A stretch of 64,000 nucleotides of DNA from Imbricaverruca yamaguchii (GCA_034440575.1 JAOTOL010001569.1:1011001-1075000), one strand, 5' to 3'; numbered from the stretch's first letter, positions 34,431 to 47,392 are shown. The notes: a model not told the origin generated them from the sequence alone. Numbers and translations: made by a program.

Positions 34431-35465
34431 GCCAAGTGACTGCTGTATGCTACTCTCTCCGTCAAGTGACTGCTGCATGCTACTCTCTCCGTCAAGTGAC
34501 TGCTGCATGCTACTCTCTCCGTCAAGTGACTGCTGCATGCTACTCTCTCCGTCAAGTGATTGCTGTATGCTACTCCCTCCGTCAAGTGATTGCTGTATGC
34601 TACTTTCTCCGTCAAGTGACTGCTGCATGCTACTCTCTCCGTCAAGTGACTGCTGTATGCTACTCTCTCCGTCAAGTGACTGCTGTATGCTACTCTCTCC
34701 GTCAAGTGACTGCTGTATGCTACTCTCTCCGTCAAGTGACTGCTGTATGCTACTCTCTCCGTCAAGTGACTGCTGTATGCTACTCTCTCCGTCAAGTGAC
34801 TGCTGTATGCTACTCTCTCCGTCAAGTGACTGCTGTATGCTACTCTCTCCGTCAAGTGACTTATACTGCTGTATGCTACTCTCCCGTAAGTGATTGTGAC
34901 TGCTGTATGCTACTCTCTCCGTCAAGTGACTGCTGATGCTACTCTCTCCGTCAAGTGACTGCTGCATGCTACTCTCTCCGTCAAGTGATTGCTGTATGCT
35001 ACTCTCTCCGTCAAGTGACTGCTGGCTATGCTACTCTCTCCGTCAAGTGACTGCTGCATGCTACTCTCTCCGTCAAGTGACTGCTGCATGCTACTCTCTC
35101 CGTCAAGTGACTGCTGCATGCTACTCTCTCCGTCAAGTGACTGCTGCATGCTACTCTCTCCGTCAAGTGACTGCTGCATGCTACTCTCTCCGTCAAGTGA
35201 CTGCTGCATGCTACTCTCCCCGTCAAGTGACTGCTGTATGCTACTCTCTGCGTCAAGTGACTGCTGTATGCTACTTTCCCCGTCAAGTGACTGCTGTATA
35301 CTACTCTCTCCGTCAAGTGACTGCTGTATGCTACTCTCTGCGTCAAGTGACTGCTGTAGGCTACTCTCTCCGTCAAGTGACTGCTGTATGCTACTCTCTC
35401 CGTCAAGTGACTGCTGTATGCTACTCTCCCCGTCAAGTGACTGCTGTATGCTACTCTCTGCGTCC
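34431..35465 (+). repeat. 30-bp minisatellite, ~34 copies
   Basis: Unit GTCAAGTGACTGCTGTATGC then TACTCTCTCC (30 bp). Variants are mainly TATGC/CATGC and TCTCC/TCTGC/CCCC, with small insertions near 34861-34900 and 35030. Open frames on both strands follow from the multiple-of-3 unit. Confidence 0.97.
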
Positions 35466-36523
35466 CTGCAACTGAAGTTGGCCAGGTGAAGTTAAGCGTA
35501 TGGAGTCGAGACGCTAAGCACGTTGAAAGATGCGGGCTCGCTACCTCTCTGTCCTTTCCCCCCATTCCACGCCATTTGTTGACGGTTGATATCGCCAATG
35601 AGGTAGCAAAGTTACGGTGTAGCAAAGCACTTGCTCTACCTTCCCCGCTATGAAGGCAGCTAATAATTCTGATGATGATCACACCACGAGTCTCCTTGGC
35701 TCCGACATAGATGACGAAACATCTATATTTCGAATGGAATGAACGCTAGGCAGTAATTTGTTCTTAAATGCGGTATTGTACTTGCTATTCCATCATTTAG
35801 TGCAATGAATACAGTAACACGGCAGCATTGATGTTGACGATTTGAATGCATGATCGAATTAGCAAATTTAAAGTTTACCAATGTTATGATAGCTGTATGG
35901 TCCGGATTCATCTCCAGCGTTGATGAACCAGAAAATGATGAAAGGTCCTGCGTTGTAGTATCTATCAGACACTGTATGACACGAACTACGTTTTATGAGA
36001 CAAGAACTCAGCATTGCCTGCCACGCCATCCCATCTGGTGGATAATGACGCTGTTATCCTCAGTGATATGCTATATCTCTGATGACTGTTTCCAAGTAGG
36101 TTTCCCAGTACAAAGTGCCACGCCTGGAAATATCCATACGGACACATCAGTGCTGTAATGTATGGTCGACAGGGCAGATACCAGACATGGTACATGTAAT
36201 ACGGCACTTACATCTACCAGACGCTATCAGTAACACTGCAGTGATGTTATGCGCAGAACTACCCAGATGCACGCTCAAGTGAAATGTCCCTCTTCTCGTT
36301 GGATTGTAAATCTTCCTCTGCGCACGAGATACGACTTTCTGTAGATTTGGAACGTTTTTATCGGAAGTGGTGGATCTTAAGCGAGAGCTCGCTTTAGCGT
36401 TTCGCTCCGCGCAACGTCAGCAAAAACTGTCGCAGATCGTCGGCCGAGCTGGGATTGGACACAACACGGTGGAACCAGCGCCGCAGGAGTGTCTCCAGTG
36501 GCCGTCGGAGCACAACAGCTCGG
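35466..36523. other. No gene recognised
   Basis: Unique sequence. A Met at 36367 opens a frame that runs into the 13-bp array, but its ~50 pre-array codons show no domain. Confidence 0.4.
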
Positions 36524-37391
36524 CTACGGCCTCCGCCTACGGCCTCCGCCTACGGCCTCCGCCTACGGCCTCCGCCTACGGCCTCCGCCTACGGCCTCCG
36601 CCTACGGCCTCCGCCTACGGCCTCCGCCTACGGCCTCCGCCTACGGCCTCCGCCTACGGCCTCCGCCTACGGCCTCCGCCTACGGCCTCCGCCTACGGCC
36701 TCCGCCTACGGCCTCCGCCTACGGCCTCCGCCTACGGCCTCCGCCTACGGCCTCCGCCTACGGCCTCCGCCTACGGCCTCCGCCTACGGCCTCCGCCTAC
36801 GGCCTCCGCCTACGGCCTCCGCCTACGGCCTCCGCCTACGGCCTCCGCCTACGGCCTCCGCCTACGGCCTCCGCCTACGGCCTCCGCCTACGGCCTCCGC
36901 CTACGGCCTCCGCCTACGGCCTCCGCCTACGGCCTCCGCCTACGGCCTCCGCCTACGGCCTCCGCCTACGGCCTCCGCCTACGGCCTCCGCCTACGGCCT
37001 CCGCCTACGGCCTCCGCCTACGGCCTCCGCCTACGGCCTCCGCCTACGGCCTCCGCCTACGGCCTCCGCCTACGGCCTCCGCCTACGGCCTCCGCCTACG
37101 GCCTCCGCCTACGGCCTCCGCCTACGGCCTCCGCCTACGGCCTCCGCCTACGGCCTCCGCCTACGGCCTCCGCCTACGGCCTCCGCCCACGGCCTCCGCC
37201 TACGCCTACGGCCTCCGCCTACGGCCTCCGCCTACGGCCTCCGCCTACGGCCTCCGCCTACGGCCTCCGCCTACGGCCTCCGCCTACGGCCTCCGCCACG
37301 GCCTCCGCCTACGGCCTCCGCCTACGGCCTCCGCCTACGGCCTCCGCCTACGGCCTCCGCCTACGGCCTCCGCCTACGGCCTCCGCCTACG
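36524..37391 (+). repeat. 13-bp minisatellite, ~66 copies
   Basis: Unit CTACGGCCTCCGC is nearly invariant for 868 bp. The only clear variants are CCACGG with TACGCCTACGG near 37190-37210 and CCGCCACGG near 37298. All forward frames are open and give a 13-residue periodic peptide in each. Three to four further units reappear at 37493-37526. Confidence 0.98.
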
Positions 37392-37565
37392 ACTGCCGGC
37401 CACTCTCGGCGCCCGCCACACTGAGCCGGCCACTCTCGGCGCCCGCCACACTGAGCCGGCCACTCTCGGCGCCCTGGCCGCCTCTCGGCGCCCGCCTACG
37501 GCCTCCGCCTACGGCCTCCGCCTACGACTGCCGGCCAGTCTCGGCGCCCGCCACACTGAGCCGGC
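37392..37565 (+). repeat. 30-bp repeats flanking the 13-bp array
   Basis: CCACTCTCGGCGCCCGCCAC then ACTGAGCCGG recurs near 37400, 37430 and 37535. It is interrupted by a second patch of 13-bp units at 37493-37526, so the two repeats alternate. Confidence 0.85.
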
Positions 37566-38462
37566 CGCAGAGGACCTCGACCTAGTGCGGTGGCGAATAT
37601 CACTCTGTGTGTCGTCTCACTTGCGGCCTCCGCAGGCCGGGTATTTCACCAATCCAGGCACGTACCCAGTTAGATCCCTTTGCATGTTTCCGCACTCCGC
37701 TGCACGCTCCTTCTTTCCCATGAACGCTCCTCTGTGTCTATGCATGCCTCTGTATGCCGCTGTATGCCCATAATTAACTCGACGTGAGACCGAAGCTGTG
37801 GATTCGTATGCTCCACCATGCCTCTGCATATTTCTGAATTCCTTGGTATTCCCCAACATGCCTCTATGCACGCCGTATGGTTTTCATTGCAATGCATTCC
37901 TCCATGCATCCCTGTGCGACTGCAATCTTCTGTGTATTCCTTTCTTGCATATTGTATAAAGCATACCATATTTGATCCTTCCGTGTATGTAGCTGTGTGT
38001 CCTTGCATGTTCATGTACGCTTCTGCCTTAAGTTATATTAGGATGCATATTTTGCAATGCATTCGTATTCAACTTGGTGCTCCCTTATTCCTCTTTGCCC
38101 TCAGCATCATCATGCGTGCCTCTACCTGCTTCTGTGTGTTACCGTATTGTCTGTATTTACTGCGCATTTACTGCATTTTCTTTTGCATGCCTCTACGCTG
38201 GCATAGATTGGTTACATTTGCGCGCGCTACCCTGCTCTGCACTGCTCCGTGTGGCCCGGCCTGCTGTCCAGCTGCAGCGTGCTCAGCTCGGCGACCGCTG
38301 CCTGGCGTTGACAGGTTGACAGATGGCACGCGTGACGGCCGGATATTTGGCCCCGTGACGGCGCGCCTCCACCCCGGGGAGCGGGTCGCATCACTCGGCC
38401 ACACTGCAAAGTCCGGCCTGAGCGACGAGCCGATCTCCAACCAACTGTGCAACGGACTGCGG
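37566..38462. other. No gene recognised
   Basis: Rich in TGCAT/GCATG words (TGCATGCCTCTGTATGCC and similar) between 37680 and 38110, suggesting an old short-repeat field. GC-rich from 38210 to 38460. Confidence 0.4.
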
Positions 38463-38745
38463 TGACGTGGTGCTCTGACATGCCCTCCGCTGTGGCGACA
38501 TGGTGTGCTGCCATGCCCTTTCACCGTGTCGACATGGTGCCCTGTCATGCCGTACTCTGTGACAACATGGTGCCCTGTCATGCCCTCCACTGTGGCGACA
38601 TGGTGTGCTGCCATGCCCTTTCACTGTGTCGACATGGTGCTCTGTCATGCCCTCCACTGTGGCGACATGGTGTGCTGCCATGCCCTTTCACTGTGTCGAC
38701 ATGGTGCCCTGTCGTGCCCTCCATTGTGTCGACATTGTGTGTTGC
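38463..38745 (+). repeat. ~33-bp minisatellite with two alternating unit types
   Basis: Units of the form GACATGGTGTGCTGCCATGC (then CCTTTCACTGTGTC) alternate with GACATGGTGCCCTGTCATGC (then CCTCCACTGTGGC). There are about eight units in alternating pairs. Confidence 0.9.
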
Positions 38746-40350
38746 TATACATTTATTTATGCATTTACTTATTAAATGATATGCCATGCCAATTCAGCCC
38801 ACTATGAGACCGCCTAGGTCTAACTCACAGGTATTTACAAAGAAAGAGTATATTTGTCGTCAATAGTAGGAGCAGGTGAGCATTAAACATTCATGCACCA
38901 ACATAATACAATGCCCATATGCCCATATACAATGCCCTATCTGCACTACACACATCGTACTTACTACACGAGCTCATAAACGGAGTAGTTTATATAAGTA
39001 ATATGAAAGCGATGGCCTGAAGGTGAGTTCGTAGTGTACACACCTCTGTCGTTTACTCTGTTGTACGACTATGTAAAACGACGTACGACTACGAATATGT
39101 CAAATCAGCTGAAGACATGCAGCGTTAAGAAGGCCCCAAATCGCACAACGCTTCAGCTGCTGGAAGCACACCGACTCTGAAATTTGGGAATGTTTCCGTA
39201 CTCTAATTGGTAGAAAATGCGCATTCTAGTATGACACTTTACAGGCTTGTTGTAATCGTACTTTCCTTTTATCTTCATAAGATTGTTTCTGGTCCTCAGG
39301 GCGTGACGATGGAAGTAATTCTTAGATTGCTCTGCGATGATGTATGATGTAACATCGGACTACATGTTATCGCATGCTACATCATCGCATGTAACATGCA
39401 ATGATGTAGCATTGCTCTGCAATATATATCCTGCTCGTTCACGTTTGAGAGAACCTTACACACAAAGTGTCGGCGAACAGCTGCATGTAGGTTGACCCAT
39501 TTTGCACAGGATATTAACTCAGATAAGTTAATTACTACAGATCAGACGATACGTCGATAACTATATAGTCACCATTCGAGACCATGCAAGATCAGTTCAT
39601 GGTTTTCCTCGGCTGCTAAAGACCTGGTCACCGCACTATGTCCTTTTCGCCAGCAAGCAACTTGCCAACTGGCACAACGGTGGCAGCAACGCCTTCCACG
39701 GAGGGAAACGCAAGGGCTCTGACAACTGTCATGGTCTCATTTCAAGGATGTCAAATACGAGCGGAAATAACAGTTAATAGTGCTTGCAATGCTTGCTATT
39801 ACAATAAATACCTAGAGCAACTACAATACATACCTAGAGTAAGGTATTGCTTCAATCATAAGTGGCGGATTAGTGAACTTCGTGGCCTTGCTATCCTCTG
39901 AATGTCGGCTCAGTCAACCCAAAAGTTTCAATGTATAACATAGAACACTATGGGCGGGGCCACAATCTATTTCAGCTCTGAAATTAAATACATGTACTTG
40001 CCCTTTGGATGGTTTTCAGAAAATGATGCCCTAAACCACGATTGTGTGAGTTGCTCTGGGGTATCTTCGCATTCGGCAAAGGAAGGCCTTCGATGCAACC
40101 AACTTGCTCATTATAACACTTGACCTGTTGATCTGTTGGAGGTACATAGAAAGGCTTCGGTTGCTTTCTCAGGCCGTCTCGGTCAGCACATTGAAATTAT
40201 TTCGGACATGGTATCGGATTCATCTTGACATCGAAGCGACAGGGCACAGAACAAGAACGATACCGACGGCATATAGCTGCCGCGGCATCGAAGGCCCTCC
40301 ACCACCAACCTTCCTCACACCAGACACCATAGCCTGTCTGCTTCACACCC
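38746..40350. other. No gene recognised
   Basis: AT-rich unique sequence containing the hairpin at 39374-39412. Confidence 0.45.
39374..39412. other. Hairpin-forming inverted repeat
   Basis: ATGCTACATCAT at 39374-39385 pairs with ATGATGTAGCAT at 39401-39412, and GCAT pairs with ATGC inside, separated by one mismatch and a GTAAC loop. It is flanked by direct repeats of ATTGCTCTGC at about 39330 and 39411. Confidence 0.7.
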
Positions 40351-40359
40351 CACACCAAC

Positions 40360-42375
40360 ATAGGTCACAAGACCAATAAGGCACCACAACCAACCTTCCT
40401 CACACCCGCCACAACAGTCACTGCACTGCACCCACCACCACAGCAAACCTTCCCCAAACACGCCACCACAGACAGCTCACCCCACCCCGGACATCACAAT
40501 CAGCAGTCAACCTTCCCAGCACCCGACACCACAGTCAGCCGTCCCCAAACACACCACCCCTCTCAGCTCATCCCATACCTGACATCACAGTCAGCTTACC
40601 CCATATCCGACACCACTGTAAACTCATCCCACACCCGACACCACAGTTAGTTCACACCATACCCGACACCACAGTTAGCTCACCCCATACCCGACACCAC
40701 AGTTAGCTCACCCCATACCCGACACCACAGTTAGCTCACCCCATACCCGACACCACAGTTAGCTCACCTACCCGACACCACAGTCAGCTCACCCCATGCC
40801 TAACACCACAGTTAGCTCACCCCATACCCGACACCACAGTTAGCTCACCCCATACCCGACACCACAGTTAGCTCACCCCATACCCGACACCACAGTCAGC
40901 TCACCCATTACCCGACACCACAGTTAGCTCACCCCATACCCGACACCACAGTTAGCTCACCCCATACCCGACACCACAGTTAGCTCACCCCATACCCGAC
41001 ACCACAGTTAGCTCACCCCATACCCGACACCACAGTTAGCTCACCCCATACCCGACACCACAGTTAGCTCACCCATTACCCGACACCACAGTTAGCTCAC
41101 CCCATACCCGACACCACAGTTAGCTCACCCCATACCCGACACCACAGTTAGCTCACCCCATACCCGACACCACAGTTAGCTCACCCCATACCCGACACCA
41201 CAGTTAGCTCACCCCATACCCGACACCACAGTTAGCTCACCCCATACCCGACACCACAGTCAGCTCACCCCATACCCGACACCACAGTTAGCTCACCCCA
41301 TACCCGACACCACAGTTAGCTCACCCCATACCCGACACCACAGTCAGCTCACCCCATACCCCAACACATCAGTCACCCCATACCCGACACCACAGTTAGC
41401 TCACCCCATACCCGACACCACAGTCAGCTCACCCCATACCCGACACCACAGTCAGCTCACCCCATACCCGACACCACAGTCAGTTAGCTCACCCCATACC
41501 CGACACCACAGTCAGCTCACCCCATACCCGACACCACAGTTAGCTCACCCCATACCCGACACCACAGTTAGCTCACCCCATACCCGACACCACAGTTAGC
41601 TCACCCCATACCCAACGACACCACAGTCAGCTCACCCCATACCCGACACCACAGTTAGCTCACACCATACCCGACACCACAGTTAGCTCACCCCATACCC
41701 GACACCACAGTCAGCTCACCCCATACCCGACACCACAGTTAGCTCACCCCATACCCGACACCACAGTTAGCTCACCCCATACCCGACACCACAGTCAGCT
41801 CACCCCATACCCGACACCACAGTCAGCTCACCCCATACCCGACACCACAGTCAGCTCACCCCATACCCGACACCACAGTTAGCTCACCCCATACCCGACA
41901 CCACAGTCAGCTCACCCCATACCCGACACCACAGTCAGCTCACCCCATACCCGACACCACAGTTAGCTCACCCATTACCCGACACCACAGTCAGCTCACC
42001 CATTACCCGACACCACAGTTAGCTCACCCCATACCCGACACCACAGTTAGCTCACCCCATACCCGACACCACAGTTAGCTCACCCCATACCCGACACCCC
42101 ATACCCGACACCACAGTCAGCTCACCCCATACCCGACACCACAGTCAGCTCACCCCATGCCTAACACCACAGTTAGCTCACCCCATACCCGACACTACAG
42201 TTAGCCTTTCCCACACCCGACATCACACCCAACCTTCCATACACCCGATACCACAGCCAACCTTCTCCACACCCGACACCACAGTCAGCCTTCGGCACAC
42301 CAGACACTACACACAACCTGCCTCAAAACCCGACACCACAATCGGTCGCCCCCACGCCCGGCACCAATTTAGCGT
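40360..42375 (+). repeat. 28-bp minisatellite, ~57 core copies with decayed edges
   Basis: Unit CAGTTAGCTCACCCCATACC then CGACACCA (28 bp). The core runs about 40600-42200 with TTAG/TCAG and CCCAT/CCATT variants and a few unit-length slips (near 41360, 41480, 41610, 42090). Increasingly diverged units (CACCACAGTCAGC and similar) extend to both sides. The plus strand is strongly G-poor. Confidence 0.96.
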
Positions 42376-43239
42376 CATCAATCTCACGCCTGCTTCGAGA
42401 CGAAATTTGCCCACTTTAAAAGTTAGCGTAGACTGGCGCAGTGAATTAATAATGGCGGCCGTGATATTTGTCATGCCAGTCTGTTGCAGCTGCTGCCAGT
42501 CCCGGCTTGTGACGCCAGAGCTGCTGTTGGCACCAGCTGATCAGCCGCTCTGCTGGAAACCAAGAGTCGCCTGAACTGACCAGACCATCCACCAGCTAGT
42601 CATGAGCTACCTGAACGTATTGACCCTTCCACCAGGCACGAGCCACCCGAACCGACCAGTCCTTCCAACGACCGATCACGAGCTCAGTCACTGTTGACCC
42701 TTAGAGGAAATACCAGGAAATCCCTCACGGAAGCTCGCATGTGGACGACTGACATACTGGCAGGCCTATTGTGATATCGCACTAGCATTGAGAAGTGTTC
42801 TTCTGGTGTGCCCTCGCTTTTCAGCCCAACGACTGCGATACTTCGAAAGGTAGGTGTCCAAGTTGACGATGGCAAATATTATAGGTGATGGGTCACGTGC
42901 GGTTGGACGACTATTCAAGTTTCTCTCACAAGTGGGATTTGCTGTCATCTATCCAGAGAGGTAAAGCCATTGCACTTGTTTGGTCATAGTGAATACTCCC
43001 TAACTTGAAAGTAAATCTGACCTGAACCTGAAGCCTAGGTGGAAAGGAGCACTGTTATGGGCGCTGTATGATCAGCATGGTCGATGCGTCCTAAAGTCCA
43101 AATAGCTAACTAACGAACAGAACGGATATCCATCACACCTTTCGCATCGACTGAAACTAGATGCTCTCCGTCCGACCAATAGATACGATATATACCAATA
43201 GATACCAATAATAGACCATACGAACATCGAAAACCGAAG
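42376..43239. other. No gene recognised
   Basis: Unique sequence upstream of the Penelope-like relic. It could contain degraded 5' parts of that element, but I cannot show this. Confidence 0.35.
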
Positions 43240-43783
43240 AGCGGAATCAGGACACCTCAAGTTGCAAATGAATTGCTGACTCTGCCGTACGTCGACGAAA
43301 AACTCACAGCAAAAATCAACTCCGTCATCATATATGCAAATTTAAGCGTGCGTGTCGCCTGGGCGAGCACCACGACCATAACAAGTTTACTAGTTAGGTC
43401 AGATATCCCATCCCATCCTCCAATGCCCCGCGGAAACCCGGCGATGTTCTGCGCATTCAGCCGGAGTGGCTGGCAAGGGTCATCTATGTGGGCTGGTGTG
43501 CCGGATTTGTTCCAATATTTGCACCGACAGCGGCCAGCAGGTCGACTACATTCGCGAGACAGCTAGCCTCGTTCACCGACGTTTCAACGAGCACTTTTGT
43601 GATGCAAAAAGCAGGACGCTTGACACATCGATGGCAGATCATTTTAAAGAAGCCCACAGCGGTAGCAGTATAATTTCTGCCGCCATTCCTCTCGCCTTCG
43701 AGATTATTAAAACATGCAAAGACCGCCTGGAGCGCAAAATCAAGTCAATGTGCATTGACGAGTTTGAACATAAGTTAAAGTGA
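43240..43783 (+). pseudogene. Penelope-like element relic: post-RT linker and GIY-YIG endonuclease
   Basis: A first frame from about 43273 (LPYVDEKLTAKINSVI, then SVRVAW and LLVRSDIPS) matches the segment that follows RT in Penelope-like elements. After a frameshift near 43430-43470 a second frame carries a Cys-rich stretch (LCGLVCRICSNIC) and a GIY-YIG-type domain (VDYIRETASLVHRRFNEH, then MADHFKEAHSG) ending at 43783. YIRET replaces the usual YIGET, so a key Gly is lost. The reverse transcriptase itself is not recognisable upstream. Penelope-like elements are retroelements in which this nuclease nicks the target. This copy is inactive. The family assignment rests on motif memory and should be confirmed by search. 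Confidence 0.65.
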
Positions 43784-44940
43784 TCATTTGTCCTGGCGCT
43801 TGGCGAGGTGAACGAGTGGAAATGTATTAGCATAGTCAATCTTCTTCGTGTTAGCTTTTGCTGTTCATGGCAGTGCTCGTGTATAACCTTCGCATGCGCG
43901 GATATATACTCTCGGACGGGTTTTCAATGCGCTGTATGATGTCACTTGGTTTAATGCATGTGTCCATAGGTTGTACCCGAAACATGGTGCGCTATATCAA
44001 ACTTCCGAATCATTGAAAGGGTGTCCAATTAAAAAGTGTACTCTGCCCATAATCATACATGCATGCAACAAACACTAAGCGATCTAAAACAACCCCATTT
44101 GTCTTCTTTATTTTTTTTCGGCGTAAGAAGGACATCGACTGTGGAAAGAACACTTATGAAAGATGATAGTGAATGGCTTTGCTGACATATTTTTTTCTGT
44201 AATCATGGGGGCTATATATACTTTTGAGGGGGCAAGTGGTCCCTCAATGTTGGCTTTGCCCCCTCCAATAATTCGCTACATGACCAAAGTAGTCGATGCG
44301 CCCTAAAGCCCTAATACCTAACTAACTAACCCTTCAATAACTTCAACTTTTAACATGGGATCCAATGGAGTGTGCCCCGAACCTATTTGGACCTGTCCAT
44401 TGCCTTCGTGCACTTTGCAATACCCTCAATAATTTTCAGAAGTCAACACCCGGCCATCTTGCTTTGCACACGCACTATTGAACATATTCTATGAACTAAG
44501 AATTATGGCAGCTCTTAATTCGCTACCATGAGAGGTTATAGGACAGGCATTCCACAGTAACTGAATGGAAAATTTTCAACTTTGCTGTCCGACCATTTTT
44601 GATTTTCTTGAAAAGTTGCATACAGGGGGTTTCAAAGGCGAACAATTCATTGATGGTGAAAAAAAAATCCCAAAAATATTTCCCAAGATACAGTCTTTCC
44701 AAATTTCCCAAGGCCAGTGAGGAGGCTTAACTTTGACGACCCATAACTCAAAGGCTAAGAGAGCTATTTCATTGAATTATTTTTATTGAATTGGGATGAA
44801 TCAACGAACAAGTTGGCTATCTCGGAATCTCGATTTCCAATTTATTAGGTCACGTGACTCTTTGACCTAGTTTTTGCGTCGTGACCTTGAACTTTTGAAT
44901 GCTGAAATTAATACTTTCGTGTGATGAACATTTGAGAAAA
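43784..44940. other. No gene recognised
   Basis: Includes a 38-bp near-repeat (GTCGATGCGCCCTAAAGCCC ... CTAACTAAC at about 44289) of a sequence at 43077-43115, one on each side of the Penelope-like relic. Confidence 0.4.
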
Positions 44941-46317
44941 TTACGAGCACTGGAGACAGGGGGGGGGGGGAGAGAGTTCCGCCCCCGCTAAGATCTCGGC
45001 TCCTATTAAGGCTAGATCAACGAAATTCGCAGGGTAGATGGGCAAGACAGTGAACTCTATTGTGTCAAATTGTATGACCTTAGGTCAATATCTTCAAGGT
45101 AAAATGAGGTCAAAATAGCAAAATGTTCCGGTTTTGCGTGGCTTGGTTTGTCATTGTTATGGATCGCTGTGATACTGTTTCAATGCTCCAAAATTGGCAT
45201 TAATGATGTTTTGGACATTACTAATGATGCAATACAGATGCCAGATTCGCCATTTGACCTCAGGTCACTTATATAGGAGCACTTTAGCAGGTCATTACTT
45301 GCTCCATTTACCGGAACCGGGCTGCCCACCCGAATGCTCCGTTGGGCGGCTCGGCACAATCGGCTTCGCAAAGAATGGAGTGAAATACATGAATAAAGTA
45401 TGGAAACGCTTAAGCACACAATAGCAAACAGCAGATTTCCGGATGTGTGGGAAGTAGCATGCAAAGTGACATCAATCGCATGACAGTCACTAGTACATTC
45501 CAGTTGACCAAGTTTGGTTCCATTAGCCTGTCATGAACTTGACCTGACTTGACCTCGACGACCCAACATGACTTTTAAATTACATAACATAACAATATGC
45601 ATCAAACAAGTCGCTAGTGTTGCCAAGAACACTTCCCTTTTGCCAATATACGGGAAGCGTATCTGCGCCCATGTTGGTGGTCTGCCTTTGCGAATTAGTT
45701 TTCCTTTAACGGCCCCTAACTATAAAAATTGTCCTGTTTTTTTTTCTGCTTTAGGCAATGCGCCTGCCATTTCTAAGCAGGTACGCACAAAAGTGGCGTA
45801 TATCAGCCGGTATAATATGGAGTTATGTACGAAAAATCGGAGGGGTGGGCGGATTTCGTCCTCCCTCTCCAGGGCGTGTGCTAGCCTGTCATGAATTTGA
45901 CCTGACTTGACCTCGGTAACCTGACATGGTTTTGAAACAATGTAGCATAACGATATACATTAAACAAGAGCTTGTGTTGCCAAGACCACTTCCTGTTTGC
46001 CAATATACGGGAAGTGCATCAGCGTCGATTTTTGTGGTCTGGCTTTGCGAATTTGTTTCACTTTAACCCGTGCCGTCTTTCCTGTCGAATCCTCCCACCC
46101 CGTCTCGGGGGGGGGGGGGTTAAAGACCCCCTCTAAAATACAAACTAAGCATCGCACGAAAACGAAAGAGGTGTCATCGGAAAGCGCTCGACGAGTAAGG
46201 TCCGGGTCCACCCTTTAAAACACTTACCCCTCAAAATCAGCCGGTAAAATCTGGAGTTATCCACGAAAAATCGGAGGGGTGGGCGGAGTTCGTCCACCCC
46301 CTCCTCCAGTGCGCGTG
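44941..46317 (+). mobile_element. TTAA-family non-autonomous DNA transposon, copy 2
   Basis: Same order of blocks as the 21910-23242 element: G-run, AAGATCTCGGCTCC, AGGTCA-rich centre, TATATAGGAGCACTTT, GGAACCGGGCTGCCC, then two ~360-bp subunits (about 45527-45885 and 45886-46317). The right end CTCCAGTGCGCGTG is followed by TTAA (46318-46321). The left end TTACGAGCACTGGAG is imperfect and lacks a clear TTAA. The second subunit contains an additional block (46065-46215) shared in inverted form with 30150-30297, including a run of 13 G. No transposase frame. Confidence 0.8.
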
Positions 46318-46650
46318 TTAACGCACAAATATTTCAGGTAGACTCTATTTTTGGTTATTTCACAAACTATTCGCTTATTTCGGTAAGTTATCACTGCAAT
46401 TTTGGAACAGGACATCTCGCAGCGCTAACTCTTTTGGGACAAATTCCGGTGCATATCAGCTGCACGCAGCCAGCTCCATTAAGCTGAACCATAGCGCAGC
46501 AGGCTGTCACATATACGTCGTGACAGTTGATATAGTTCGATTGCGGCGCAGTTCCCAATCGTTTGTATGGGAAACGACGGGCACCTGCCATCGGGAGGGT
46601 CTAAAAACAGACACCATCTCACATACACCGTTCGACAGACACCATTCGCA

Positions 46651-46957
46651 GACATGGCCGATCCCGGCAACCGCCGGCTCGATCCTCATGAAACCTACAC
46701 CAAACGATGTACCGTGAGCCAGAGGCGTGCGGTCTGCACTTTCGTGGCGTTGGGTTAGGGAAAAGGTGATAAAATCGTCGTAAAACACAATTTTGGGCTC
46801 TCAGACATGGCCGATCCCGACAGCCTCTTGCTCGATCTTAAAGAGACCTACAACAAACTATTGATAGTGTGACAGAGGCGTGCGATTTGGACTTTCGTGA
46901 CCTTGGGCCAGGTCAAAGGTCACCAAATCGCTGAAAAACAAAATTTTGGACTTTCTT
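46651..46957 (+). repeat. 153-bp tandem duplication
   Basis: GACATGGCCGATCCC recurs at 46651 and 46804, and the units share CTCGATC, CAGAGGCGTGCG, ACTTTCGTG and AACACAATTTTGG/AACAAAATTTTGG in order. The two copies are moderately diverged. Confidence 0.8.
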
Positions 46958-47392
46958 TAAAAAATGTGACAGATGCCTTGGTTGCAATGCTTGTAGGTGA
47001 AATTCTTGGCGTTTTGTGCACCTCTGAAAACAAGCTACACAACACAGTATCACAGCACCAAGAAGCAGACGACACCACAACACTTGTACCAGGCTGGCCA
47101 ATCTCAGCAACAACAGCCACCTACTGTTTGCTCCCTGACGGCGGGCAGCGCCCGTCAGGAGACAGTCTGCCCAGCAGCCATTGTGCGAGGTCTTTGGCGT
47201 TGGCAGCCCACGCCACGGCCGGGCGAGCACCGTCAGCGGTGGTGCCCAGCCTCTCTGTCGGCCGCTGGAGTCCCTGAACTGGCCGGGCCGAGTCCCTGAC
47301 GTGGGTCTGTCCGAAATCCCCTGACTTGGGCCGTGGCTGTCGTTGACCGAGGCCCAGCTAGGACTGGGGTTTGCTGCAGCTCAGGTTGGCCT
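46958..47392. other. No gene recognised
   Basis: GC-rich sequence. An open frame to 47277 has no recognisable domain. Confidence 0.4.

Noticed and set aside
36367..37773. 468-codon plus-strand frame starting upstream of the 13-bp array
   Set aside because: Most of it is the 13-residue array translation. The ~50 leading residues match no family and no splice sites support them.
46897..47277. 126-codon plus-strand frame
   Set aside because: It begins inside a 153-bp tandem duplication and ends in low-information GC-rich sequence, with no domain.
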